Shown here: one piece after another, positions 35,515-43,251 of the stretch
Position numbering within the stretch: position 1 is the first letter of the stretch
Layout: each line of letters starts with the position of its first letter
Origin: Trinickia acidisoli
GTDB lineage: Bacteria > Pseudomonadota > Gammaproteobacteria > Burkholderiales > Burkholderiaceae
DNA length: 64,000 bases
Direction: 5' to 3'
Assembly (NCBI RefSeq): GCF_017315725.1
Contig: NZ_JAFLRG010000001.1
Coordinates: forward strand, 3,968,001-4,032,000
Notes under the pieces: model-generated
What the model was told of the DNA's origin: nothing
The model's database searches: none
The model's input: the letters and a program-made list of their open reading frames with translations, nothing else
Program-made: the position numbers and the translations under genes

Positions 35515-36162
35515 ATGAGCGAAGGTGTATACGGAGAGCAGGCGACTGGGCGCGTGACCCACAGCTTGCTGCGCTTGAGTACGGCGATGCGCAGCCAAGC
35601 GTGGGAGTGGGCCGAAAGCGCAGGGCTCACGCCCACGCAGGGCGAGATCCTCGTGCTGCTGATGCAGCGCAAGGTTCCGCTGCGGCTTGGGGAGATTGCT
35701 CGCGAGACCGCCCTGACGGCAGCCACGACCAGCGATGCGGTCAGCACGCTCGAAGCGAAAGGGCTCATCGAAAAGCGCCGCGCAACGGAAGACGGCCGGG
35801 CGCTGGCCGTCAAGCTGACCTCGCGCGGGCGCACGGCCGCCAAGCGTGCTCAGCAGTGGCCCGATTTCCTGATCGATGCGATCGGTACGCTACGCGACGA
35901 GGAGCAGGCCGTCTTCTACCGCACGATGATCAAGATGATTCGCCAGCTCGAAGTTCAGGGCGACATCCCCCCGCATCGCATGTGCGTCACCTGCAAGCAT
36001 TTCGACGTGAGCAAGAGCCCGAAGAAGGCGGCCCATCGCTGCATGGCGCTCAATCAGCCGATCGGCGACGTCGAGCTGCGGCTCGACTGCCCGATTCACG
36101 AAGGGGCCGACTCGCTGACGCAAAAAAAGATCTGGAAGATCTTCACGCAAAGCGCCGCGTAA
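35515..36162 (+). CDS. MarR-family regulator with a C-terminal four-cysteine extension
   Basis: A 215-residue protein. Residues about 10-145 form a MarR winged helix-turn-helix (LRLGEIARETALTAATTSDAVSTLEAKGLIEKRR is the recognition region). Unusually it continues for about 65 residues with Cys157 and Cys160 (MCVTC), Cys176 and Cys192 plus nearby His, a layout that could bind zinc or an iron-sulfur cluster. This would make it a metal- or redox-responsive repressor, by inference. It is transcribed away from the origin-like region and is separated from the next gene by 164 bases. Confidence 0.85.
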   Translation: MSEGVYGEQATGRVTHSLLRLSTAMRSQAWEWAESAGLTPTQGEILVLLMQRKVPLRLGEIARETALTAATTSDAVSTLEAKGLIEKRRATEDGRALAVKLTSRGRTAAKRAQQWPDFLIDAIGTLRDEEQAVFYRTMIKMIRQLEVQGDIPPHRMCVTCKHFDVSKSPKKAAHRCMALNQPIGDVELRLDCPIHEGADSLTQKKIWKIFTQSAA

Positions 36163-36326
36163 TCGGCCCACGAGGCTCGGTTCGCTCTGCCCGCTTGCGT
36201 GCTGCGATGTTGTGCGCTGCCATATGCCGGGCATCGAGTCGCCCGCGCCTGTCCCGCTTCTTCCCGTGCCGAGCGAGTACGAGGCTCGTGCGCGTCAGGG
36301 GTTCGCCCGTTCGCCGTGAGGAATCG

Positions 36327-37046
36327 ATGAATCGTGAAGCGCTCGCCATCCGCCATGTGCATTTCGAAGACCTTGGCAGTCTCGAGCAGACGCTAGGGGA
36401 GCGCGCGTGGTCGGTACGCTATCTCGACGTCGGTTCGGCGCGGCTCGAGGCCCCCAAGCCCGAGGCGCCGGCGTTGACCGTCGTGCTGGGCGGCCCCATC
36501 AGCGCTTTCGACGATGCGTCGTATCCGACGCTCAAGCCGCTTCTGACACTGCTCGAAAAAAGAATTGCCGCGGGCCGGCCGACGCTCGGTATTTGCCTCG
36601 GCGCGCAACTGATCGCGCGTGTGCTCGGCGCGCGCGTGTATGCGTCGGGGCACAAGGAAATCGGCTGGTCGCCGCTTACGTTGACCGAAGCAGGACGCAA
36701 CTCACCGGTTCGGCATCTCGACGGTTCGCGCACCTCGATGCTGCATTGGCATGGCGATACGTTCGATTTGCCGGTCGACGCGGTGCGCCTTGCCTCGACA
36801 CCTGTCTGCGAGAATCAAGCGTTCACCTGGAGTACGAACGTCCTCGCGCTTCAGTGCCATCCCGAAATTCGCGGCGATCGTTTCGAGCGTTGGCTGATCG
36901 GCCATGCGCACGAAATCGAGACGACGCCGGGCATCGATACGACGCGGCTTCGCGCGGATACCCAGCGATTCGGGCCTGCGTTGGAGCGCGCTGCGAACGA
37001 GGCGTTCGGGGAGTGGCTCGACGCGTTCGCGCCGGCCCAAGCATAA
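36327..37046 (+). CDS. Class I glutamine amidotransferase (GMP-synthase-like)
   Basis: A 239-residue class I GATase. The triad is intact: Cys90 in GICLGAQ and His178/Glu180 in LQCHPEI. Stand-alone members of this type are annotated as GMP-synthase-like amidotransferases or gamma-glutamyl hydrolases of uncertain substrate. ATG 36327 has AGGA at proper spacing; the frame upstream to 35601 overlaps the MarR gene and is a shadow. An intrinsic terminator follows at 37141. Confidence 0.87.
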   Translation: MNREALAIRHVHFEDLGSLEQTLGERAWSVRYLDVGSARLEAPKPEAPALTVVLGGPISAFDDASYPTLKPLLTLLEKRIAAGRPTLGICLGAQLIARVLGARVYASGHKEIGWSPLTLTEAGRNSPVRHLDGSRTSMLHWHGDTFDLPVDAVRLASTPVCENQAFTWSTNVLALQCHPEIRGDRFERWLIGHAHEIETTPGIDTTRLRADTQRFGPALERAANEAFGEWLDAFAPAQA

Positions 37047-37140
37047 ACGTTGCGTAAATTCGCACGGACGACGTTGAACGAACTCGGCGTCCGCGTGTAC
37101 GATTTCGATTTGTGACGTCGACGAAGACGACGTTCGCCTG

Positions 37141-37167
37141 CGCGGCGCCCAATCGGCGCCGCGTTTT
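37141..37167 (+). terminator. Intrinsic terminator after the amidotransferase gene
   Basis: Perfect 9-bp stem CGCGGCGCC (37141-37149) and GGCGCCGCG (37155-37163), loop CAATC, followed by TTTT (37164-37167). It is 95 bases beyond the stop codon and 67 bases before the SET gene. Confidence 0.75.
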
Positions 37168-37233
37168 CCATCCCGCGATCGAAAACGCAATGCCGGCGGC
37201 AAGCGGCACCATGGTTTTTCTGAGGATTTATCG

Positions 37234-37704
37234 ATGAGTTCACGCAAGTTGGTCGTGCGCCAGTCCGGCGTGCATGGCAAGGGCGTATTTGCCGCCGTGT
37301 CGCTAAAGGCGGGCGAGCGTCTGCTGGAATACAAGGGTGAGCGCATCTCGTGGAAGGAAGCATTGCGGCGGCATCCGCACGATCCTTCCGAACCGAATCA
37401 CACGTTCTACTTCGCGCTCGAGGACGGCCGCGTCATCGACGGCAAGGTGAACGGCAACAGTGCACGATGGATCAACCATTCGTGCGCGCCCAATTGCGAA
37501 GCGGAAGAGGTCGATGGCCGCGTGTTCATCCATGCGCTGCACGATATCGCGGCCGAGGAAGAGCTGTTTTACGACTATGGCCTCGTGATCGACGCACGCC
37601 AGACGAAAAAGCTCAAAGACGAATACGCGTGCCGTTGCGGCGCGCGCAAGTGCCGCGGCACGATGCTCGCGCCGAAGCGTAGCGCGAAGAACGGCAAGGC
37701 CTAA
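37234..37704 (+). CDS. SET-domain protein (putative protein lysine methyltransferase)
   Basis: A 156-residue bacterial SET protein. It shows the start motif VRQSGVHGKGVFA, the pseudoknot motif NSARWINHSCAPNCEAE with NHSC, the catalytic Tyr in YDYG, and a post-SET Cys trio (ACRCGARKCRG) that binds zinc. Such proteins methylate lysines in eukaryotic histones; bacterial members may act on ribosomal or nucleoid proteins, which is unproven here. Its stop overlaps that of the convergent sensor kinase by four bases. Confidence 0.9.
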   Translation: MSSRKLVVRQSGVHGKGVFAAVSLKAGERLLEYKGERISWKEALRRHPHDPSEPNHTFYFALEDGRVIDGKVNGNSARWINHSCAPNCEAEEVDGRVFIHALHDIAAEEELFYDYGLVIDARQTKKLKDEYACRCGARKCRGTMLAPKRSAKNGKA

Positions 37705-39254
37705 TCGGGAATATTCGCGGGGTCTGCGGGCTGGCGAGAAGGCGTTACCGGCTGTGCGGAAATGACGAGCGGCACGCGCAATACGAAGCGTGCTCCGCCA
37801 CCCGTCGCGTCTTCGTAACGCACGTCGCCGCCGTGCAAATTCATGATGTCGTGAACGATCGCCAAGCCGAGGCCGGCGCCCGCTTCGACGCTCGGATCGG
37901 CTGTGTCTTGACGGTCGCCGCGAAAAAACCGTTTGAACAAATCGACCTGCAAGGTGGGCGGGACCCCAGAGCCGTTATCTTCGACGGCAATTTCCGCGAA
38001 GCGCACGCCGTTTTCGTCGGCTGCCTCCGAGACGGTTACCGTGACGTTCGCACCCTGGAGTGTCGCCGACGGTAAATACTTGAGCGCGTTGTCGAGCAAA
38101 TTGGCGATGACCTCGCGCAACAGCACGGCACTGCCGCGGACCATGAGCGGTTTGTCGTTCGACGGACTGTCCAGGCGCTGGAAGCCGAGGTCGACATGGG
38201 CGGCCAGCGCGCGCGGAACCCATTCGGCGCCGGTCTCGAACGCGAGCGCCGCGACGTCGAGCTCGACGAAGCGCGCCGTTTGTGCACCCGGTTCGGCGCG
38301 TGCCAGCGACAGCAATTGGTTCGAAAGGCGCACCGCGCGGTCGGCCGCGGCGCGCAATTCGCGCACGGCGACGAGCGTCTGGTTCGCATCGCGCGCATTC
38401 GCCGCTTGCTCGGCATGGAGCTTGACGGCAGTGAGCGGCGTGCGCAATTGATGGGCCGCATCTGCGATGAATTTTCGCTGAGCGTCGAGGGCCGTCTTCA
38501 AGCGGACGAGCAGCGCGTTCATCGCGCTCGTCAGCGGTTTGATCTCCATCGGGACGTAGCTCTCGTCCACCTGCTCGAGCGACATGTGGGTTTGCCGGTT
38601 CAGCGAATCGGCCAGTACGGTCAACGGATTGAGCTGCTGATTGACGACGCGCCAGACGATGCCCCAACCCGCAAACAGCAGCAGCAGCAGCGGCATCATG
38701 ATCGCGACGAGGAACTCGGCCGCGATGCGATAGCGGTGCCGCAGCGGCTGCGCGACCTCGACGATGATCGGATTGCCTGAAGCCTGTAGCACGCGCACCT
38801 GGGCGACGCGCACGTGCATGCCCTCGTATTGCGCCTCGAATACGTTCGCTGAGCGTTGCTCGCGCACACGCGTGCCGAATAGCGGCAGCGCCGATTCTCC
38901 GGCGATTTCGTGCACGCCGTCGCTGATGCGGTAGATCAACTGATCGCTCGGATCGGAGAACATCGCGTGCGCGAGCGGCGGCACCGTCGAGCGCGCATTG
39001 GGCCCGGCGATTTGGATTTGCTTGGAGATGGCGGTTGCGAGATCGGCCAAGGATCGGTCGATGACGTGCTGCGTGTATTGCCACGCGAGCCAATAGGCGA
39101 TGAGGCCGCTCATCAGTGCGAGCAGGGATAGCGGCCCGGCGAGCCGCCGCAGAAGCGAGCGGCGCAAGCTGGTCGCGGCGACGGGCGGCATGGCGATCAA
39201 TCGTGCGGAACGGGAAAAAGAAGGCGCGAGCGGCGCCCGTGCAGTGTGCGGCAT
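37701..39254 (-). CDS. Sensor histidine kinase (TctE/QseC type)
   Basis: A protein of up to 517 residues: N-terminal membrane helix (LLALMSGLIAYWLAW), periplasmic 2CSK_N-type sensor region, second helix (MMPLLLLLFAGWGIVWRV), HAMP, H-box with phospho-acceptor His in DAAHQLRTPLTAVK, and N, G1 (DNGSGVP) and G2 (GAGLGLAIV) boxes. It phosphorylates the regulator encoded 49 bases upstream. The start is uncertain: ATG 39254 or ATG 39191, neither with a good site. The ligand is unknown; TctE relatives sense tricarboxylates, but no tctABC transporter is adjacent. Confidence 0.88.
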   Translation of the reverse strand: MPHTARAPLAPSFSRSARLIAMPPVAATSLRRSLLRRLAGPLSLLALMSGLIAYWLAWQYTQHVIDRSLADLATAISKQIQIAGPNARSTVPPLAHAMFSDPSDQLIYRISDGVHEIAGESALPLFGTRVREQRSANVFEAQYEGMHVRVAQVRVLQASGNPIIVEVAQPLRHRYRIAAEFLVAIMMPLLLLLFAGWGIVWRVVNQQLNPLTVLADSLNRQTHMSLEQVDESYVPMEIKPLTSAMNALLVRLKTALDAQRKFIADAAHQLRTPLTAVKLHAEQAANARDANQTLVAVRELRAAADRAVRLSNQLLSLARAEPGAQTARFVELDVAALAFETGAEWVPRALAAHVDLGFQRLDSPSNDKPLMVRGSAVLLREVIANLLDNALKYLPSATLQGANVTVTVSEAADENGVRFAEIAVEDNGSGVPPTLQVDLFKRFFRGDRQDTADPSVEAGAGLGLAIVHDIMNLHGGDVRYEDATGGGARFVLRVPLVISAQPVTPSRQPADPANIPD

Positions 39255-39303
39255 CGCGCGAGCATGGCCGACGTCGTGCCGGCGGCCCGCGCTTGGGCTC
39301 CGC

Positions 39304-39990
39304 TCACGACGCCTGGCGGATTTCCTGCAGCAGATAGCCGAAACCGCGTACCGTGACGATCTCGACTCGGCAATTTTCGAGCTTCTTGCGCACGCGATGC
39401 ACATAGACTTCGATGGCGGTATCGCCGAGATCGCCGCCGAAGTGCGTCAGATGATCCTGCAATTGTGCTTTGCTGACGACTCTTCCGTGGCGCAGCAGCA
39501 GCATTTCGAGCACCGCGAATTCGCGCGGAGACAGTTCGAGCGCTTTGTCGTCGTTGAAGATGCGGCGATCGACGCCCGACAGGCGAACCCCGCCGAGCGA
39601 GACCTCGGGCCGCGGAATGTCGCTGTGCGGACCGCTGCGGCGCATGACGGCGCGAATGCGCGCTTCGAGTTCGGCGGGCTCGAACGGCTTGAGCATGTAG
39701 TCGTCGGCGCCGGCGTTCAGCCCTTGCACCCGATCGTTCAACTCGTCGCGCGCCGTGAGCACGATCACGGGCGTGTGACGGTTCGACTGCCGAAAGCGCG
39801 AGAGCAGCGTCATGCCGTCGATGCCGGGCAGGCCGAGGTCGAGAATGACGAGTTCGTGGCGGTTTTGCGTGAGGGCCTGTTCCGCAAAGATGCCGTCATG
39901 AACCATGTCGACGGTAAACCCGGCTTGTTCGAGGCTGCTTTGGATGCCGCGCGCGATAGGGCGGTCGTCTTCGATCAGAAGGAGTCGCAT
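39304..39990 (-). CDS. OmpR/PhoB-family response regulator (TctD/QseB type)
   Basis: A 228-residue regulator with a receiver domain (phospho-acceptor Asp51 in VILDLGLPG, Lys in the LKPFEPAEL loop) and an OmpR-type winged helix ending VRGFGYLLQE. It is the cognate partner of the kinase gene immediately downstream in the same unit. The targets cannot be read from the sequence. Confidence 0.94.
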   Translation of the reverse strand: MRLLLIEDDRPIARGIQSSLEQAGFTVDMVHDGIFAEQALTQNRHELVILDLGLPGIDGMTLLSRFRQSNRHTPVIVLTARDELNDRVQGLNAGADDYMLKPFEPAELEARIRAVMRRSGPHSDIPRPEVSLGGVRLSGVDRRIFNDDKALELSPREFAVLEMLLLRHGRVVSKAQLQDHLTHFGGDLGDTAIEVYVHRVRKKLENCRVEIVTVRGFGYLLQEIRQAS

Positions 39991-40113
39991 GGGATTCGCT
40001 CAAGTACAATGGGTAACGCATTTCTAGCATGCCGACCGGCAATGCCTTCTTCGCCACAGCCAAGCGTGCCACCGCAAGAAAAGCTCCGGCGGGCGACCAA
40101 ACGATCATGAACC

Positions 40114-40335
40114 ATGTCCGAGATCACGATCAGCGAACTTGAAGCCGCGATCAATTTTTGGCGCGCCCGCTCGCCTTCGAGCGGCGACGAGCTCAGCTTG
40201 TGCAAGGAGGCTAGCGCACTCTCCAAGCCGTATGCGTTGATGATTGTACAGCGTCGGGCCGCCGTACCGGCAGACGCACTAGAACGAACGGCGCGCGATG
40301 CATGGGAAGCCTACGTGCGCGCCGTGCACGGCTAG
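40114..40335 (+). CDS. DUF3717 domain protein
   Basis: A 73-residue protein starting MSEITISELEAAINFWRAR, recognised as the DUF3717 family, known mostly from Burkholderia relatives and of unknown function. It is predicted to be cytoplasmic and helical, with a single Cys. It lies divergent from the response regulator and tail-to-tail with phhB, three bases apart. Confidence 0.75.
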   Translation: MSEITISELEAAINFWRARSPSSGDELSLCKEASALSKPYALMIVQRRAAVPADALERTARDAWEAYVRAVHG

Positions 40336-40338
40336 CGC

Positions 40339-40635
40339 CTATTTCGCCTTCGCAACGTCTTCGATGAAGCGCGCCAGCGCGATGTCGCGCTCGGTCACGC
40401 CGTTCGCTTCATGTGTGGTCAGCGTGATGTCCACGGTGTGATAGACGTTGAACCACTCGGGATGGTGGTTCATTTCCTGCGCCTTGATCGCCACGCGCGT
40501 CATGAAGCCGAACGCTTCGTTGAAATCGGCGAATTTGAATTGACGATGGATCGCGTCGCGTCCCGCGACGGCTTGCCAGCCGCTTAGTTGGGAAAGCTGA
40601 GTTGCGCGTTCCTCCGAAGTCAGCTTGTGAATCAT
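40339..40635 (-). CDS. phhB: Pterin-4a-carbinolamine dehydratase
   Basis: A 98-residue protein with the family motif EMNHHPEWFNVYHTVDITLTTH; the two His of NHHPEW and the later His are active-site residues. It recycles the pterin cofactor of phenylalanine hydroxylase. ATG 40635 is preceded by AGGAGGTGA, an almost complete Shine-Dalgarno sequence, excluding the longer frame. PhhA, the usual operon partner, is absent; an Lrp-family gene is divergent 250 bases away. Confidence 0.93.
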   Translation of the reverse strand: MIHKLTSEERATQLSQLSGWQAVAGRDAIHRQFKFADFNEAFGFMTRVAIKAQEMNHHPEWFNVYHTVDITLTTHEANGVTERDIALARFIEDVAKAK

Positions 40636-40794
40636 TGCGTCACCTCCTTTCCTTTCATTTGGGCCCAGGATAGAGGGATCGACCCAATCCCCGCGCGGCC
40701 CATATCGACCCGGCCATTTTTTCACAACTGACGCGGCGGCGGGCATGGCGAGTGATCCGCGTCGGTGATTCGTTCGATGCAACCGTAGTGCGAG

Positions 40795-40861
40795 TATTAT
40801 GCGTAAATGGCGCGATTGACGCGAGAAAAATCTATATTATGCATTAATCACGCATTAATGC
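40795..40861. promoter_or_regulatory. AT-rich repeat array between phhB and the Lrp gene
   Basis: TATTATGCGTAAAT (40795-40808) and TATTATGCATTAAT (40835-40848) are near-identical and start 40 bases apart, about four helical turns. A palindrome GCATTAATGC follows (40852-40861), ending 23 bases before the Lrp start codon. The pattern suits an Lrp/AsnC octamer autoregulating and controlling phhB. Confidence 0.55.
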
Positions 40862-40884
40862 GGCTATAAACGCGGGGAAATTTC

Positions 40885-41376
40885 ATGCTGGATCTCGACC
40901 ATTTCGATTTGGCCTTGCTCGAGGTGCTGCAGCGCTTCGGCCGCGCGACCCATCAGCAACTCGGCGAGCGCGTGCCGTTGTCGCCATCTCAAATCGGCCG
41001 GCGTTTGCAGCGGCTCGAATCGCTCGGCATTATCGACGGCTACCGCGTCGTGCTGCGACCGGAAAAGCTCGGGCTCGGCGTGACCGCGTTCACGAGCCTG
41101 AAGCTCAAGCATCACGGCGATTCGATCGTCGAGCAGTTTCAGCAGCAAATCGACGTGCTGCCCGAGGTGCTCGAATGCCACGCCGTGGTGGGCGATGCCG
41201 ACTATCTGCTGCGGATCGTCGCGCCGGATCTGAGCGCGTTCTCGTCGTTCGTCATGAAAAAGCTCATGCGCGTGCCGGGTGTCGATAGCGTGCGCTCGAA
41301 CATCGTGCTGACGACGTTCAAGCGCAACGGGCCGCTGCCGCTCGACCATCTTTCGCCCGGCGCCGGGCCTGCTTGA
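40885..41376 (+). CDS. Lrp/AsnC-family transcriptional regulator
   Basis: A 163-residue regulator with an N-terminal helix-turn-helix (VPLSPSQIGRRLQRLESLGII) and a C-terminal RAM ligand domain (ECHAVVGDADYLLRIVAPD). It probably senses an amino acid. Its position divergent to phhB suggests control of aromatic amino-acid catabolism. GGGGA lies upstream of ATG 40885. Confidence 0.92.
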   Translation: MLDLDHFDLALLEVLQRFGRATHQQLGERVPLSPSQIGRRLQRLESLGIIDGYRVVLRPEKLGLGVTAFTSLKLKHHGDSIVEQFQQQIDVLPEVLECHAVVGDADYLLRIVAPDLSAFSSFVMKKLMRVPGVDSVRSNIVLTTFKRNGPLPLDHLSPGAGPA

Positions 41377-41409
41377 ACGGCCGGCGGCGCGAGCGTCAGG
41401 CGCTGGGCG

Positions 41410-41934
41410 TCAGGCGGGAACGCCTTCGTTGAGTAGATCGACGTAAGCGACCGCGACGAGATCGGCCGGCGACACGCCGAGCTTCGAGAATAGCGCGTGC
41501 GCTTCGGCTGCGCCGTCTTCTTCATCGTCGTCGGGCGCGAGCACGACTTCCAGCTCGACGAAGTCGCCGAGCCCGTCGACGCGATCGAGATGAATGCGCG
41601 TGCGCCCCGCCAGGTAGACGTGGCGCTCCTTCGTGACGATGCCGCGTGTCGTGAGCGCCGTTGCGAGCAGCGCGTGCATCGCATCGGGGTTCGTCACGGG
41701 ACTGCGCGTGTAGTACGACGCCTTCGGCCCATCGCGATCGTCGCGCTGGTAGAAGATCAGCTCGGGCGGCGTGCCGTCGTCGAATTGGCGCAGCTTGAGG
41801 CGGCCGCGCGGCACGTCGTAGAAGAAATCTTGTTGGCGGAAGATGAGCGGGGCGTCGTCCGAGAGCGCGGCTGCGCGTTCGCACAGCTCGTCGAATGCGC
41901 GGGCGCGCGCTTTGAGTTCAATGTTGCGTGCCAT
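41410..41934 (-). CDS. CYTH-domain protein (class IV adenylate cyclase/thiamine triphosphatase-like)
   Basis: A 174-residue CYTH protein starting MARNIELKARA, carrying the EXEXK-type motif (IELKA) and later FVELEVVL acidic strand and KLRQ basic residues of the triphosphate tunnel fold. Members hydrolyse or cyclise triphosphates. The activity of this one cannot be deduced. It is convergent with the Lrp gene. The 278 bases upstream to the LysR gene show no feature. Confidence 0.85.
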   Translation of the reverse strand: MARNIELKARARAFDELCERAAALSDDAPLIFRQQDFFYDVPRGRLKLRQFDDGTPPELIFYQRDDRDGPKASYYTRSPVTNPDAMHALLATALTTRGIVTKERHVYLAGRTRIHLDRVDGLGDFVELEVVLAPDDDEEDGAAEAHALFSKLGVSPADLVAVAYVDLLNEGVPA

Positions 41935-42212
41935 GTCGAGCTCCTGTCGAAACGTAAAGTGAGACGGGGGCGGGCGGCCAACCGAGTACTGCCGATCCGC
42001 TGCGACCGAACCGATCGCGTCGATGGGCCGTATCGGCAGCGTGCCGTAAAGGGCAGCGGGAAACGCAAAACTAGAAAAAAACGCGCACGACGAGAAGCGG
42101 GCGGCGCGCAGGGCGCCTGCTTGCAGATGGAACGTAAGGAACGGAACGCAAATGCAAACCGACTCCGTAATCTAACAAAAAGTGTCGGCGCGCGTTTGCG
42201 AAAACGGCACGG

Positions 42213-43109
42213 TCAAATGGCCCATTGCGCTTCGATCAACTTGAACGCGGCGGCGATCGCGGGCTCGTCCATGCGCGCCGCTAATGCGACGAAGGTCAGC
42301 TCGGTCGGCACCGTCACGCCCTCGACGATCGTCAGCGCATGCGTGTGCGCTTCGTCGATCGCGATCGCGTCGCGCGCGAGCGAAAGCCCGACGCCCGACT
42401 TGACGAGGTCGAGCATCGACGTCTCTTGATCCACTTCAGCCACCTTCACCGGGTCCGCCCCGGCTTGCCCGAACAGCCGCGACAGCAACCGGTGATGGGC
42501 GGAGGCCGGCGGCGTCCAGATCCACGGGAGCGCGGCGAGTGTGCGCCAATCGGGCGAGCGGCCCACGCGTTCCTTCCAGCCGGCCGGCGCGAGCACGCGG
42601 TATTGGAAACGCGTTAGCGTCGCTGAATAAAAGAGGCCGCTCGGCATGCCGTCTTCGACGGGTTGGCCGATGTAGTAACCGACGTCGAGCTCTTTCGCCC
42701 GCACTTGCTCGGCCACCCAGCCCGACATGCCGTGGCGCAAGGCCGTTTCGATCTGAGGATAGGTTTCGACGAGTTGTCTGAGGAATCCGCCTAGACGCAG
42801 GAATTGCGGGTCGAGGATGGTGCCGATGCGCAGCCGGCCGCGCACTTCCTGACGCAGCGCGGCTGCCGCCCGTTCGACGTCGCCTGCCGCGGTAAGCGTG
42901 CGCTCGGCATGCGGCAGTAGCGCCTGGCCGTCGCGCGTCAGCACGAGCCCGTGCGACGTACGCGTGAACAGCGCCACGCCGAGCGTCTCCTGCAGATTCT
43001 TGATCTGCAGGCTGACGGCCGGCTGCGTCAGATGAAGCTGGGCGGCCGCGCGCGTGAGATTACCCACGCGCGCCACCGTCACGAAGGCGCGAAGGAGGGT
43101 GAGGTCCAT
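42213..43109 (-). CDS. LysR-family transcriptional regulator
   Basis: A 298-residue regulator: winged helix-turn-helix at the N-terminus (LTRAAAQLHLTQPAVSLQIKNLQ) and a periplasmic-binding-like effector domain. It is divergent from mmsA with 142 bases between, the classical arrangement for a LysR protein controlling the neighbouring catabolic gene. Confidence 0.94.
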   Translation of the reverse strand: MDLTLLRAFVTVARVGNLTRAAAQLHLTQPAVSLQIKNLQETLGVALFTRTSHGLVLTRDGQALLPHAERTLTAAGDVERAAAALRQEVRGRLRIGTILDPQFLRLGGFLRQLVETYPQIETALRHGMSGWVAEQVRAKELDVGYYIGQPVEDGMPSGLFYSATLTRFQYRVLAPAGWKERVGRSPDWRTLAALPWIWTPPASAHHRLLSRLFGQAGADPVKVAEVDQETSMLDLVKSGVGLSLARDAIAIDEAHTHALTIVEGVTVPTELTFVALAARMDEPAIAAAFKLIEAQWAI

Positions 43110-43251
43110 AACGGTGATATTAGCTCGCCTTATATTGCAGTTGAGGAGAACTCATTGGATTTCGAGTTGCATTGGCGGGTACGCTTCTTTGCAAATGAGC
43201 CGGGGCCAGGGCTGCCCGGACGAGCGTTTCACTGATTGAGCGAGGATCGAC

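Noticed and set aside
39100..40110. 336-codon plus-strand ORF antisense to the two-component regulator
   Set aside because: Arg/Asp/Glu-rich mirror of a high-GC gene; the real genes are the response regulator and kinase on the minus strand.
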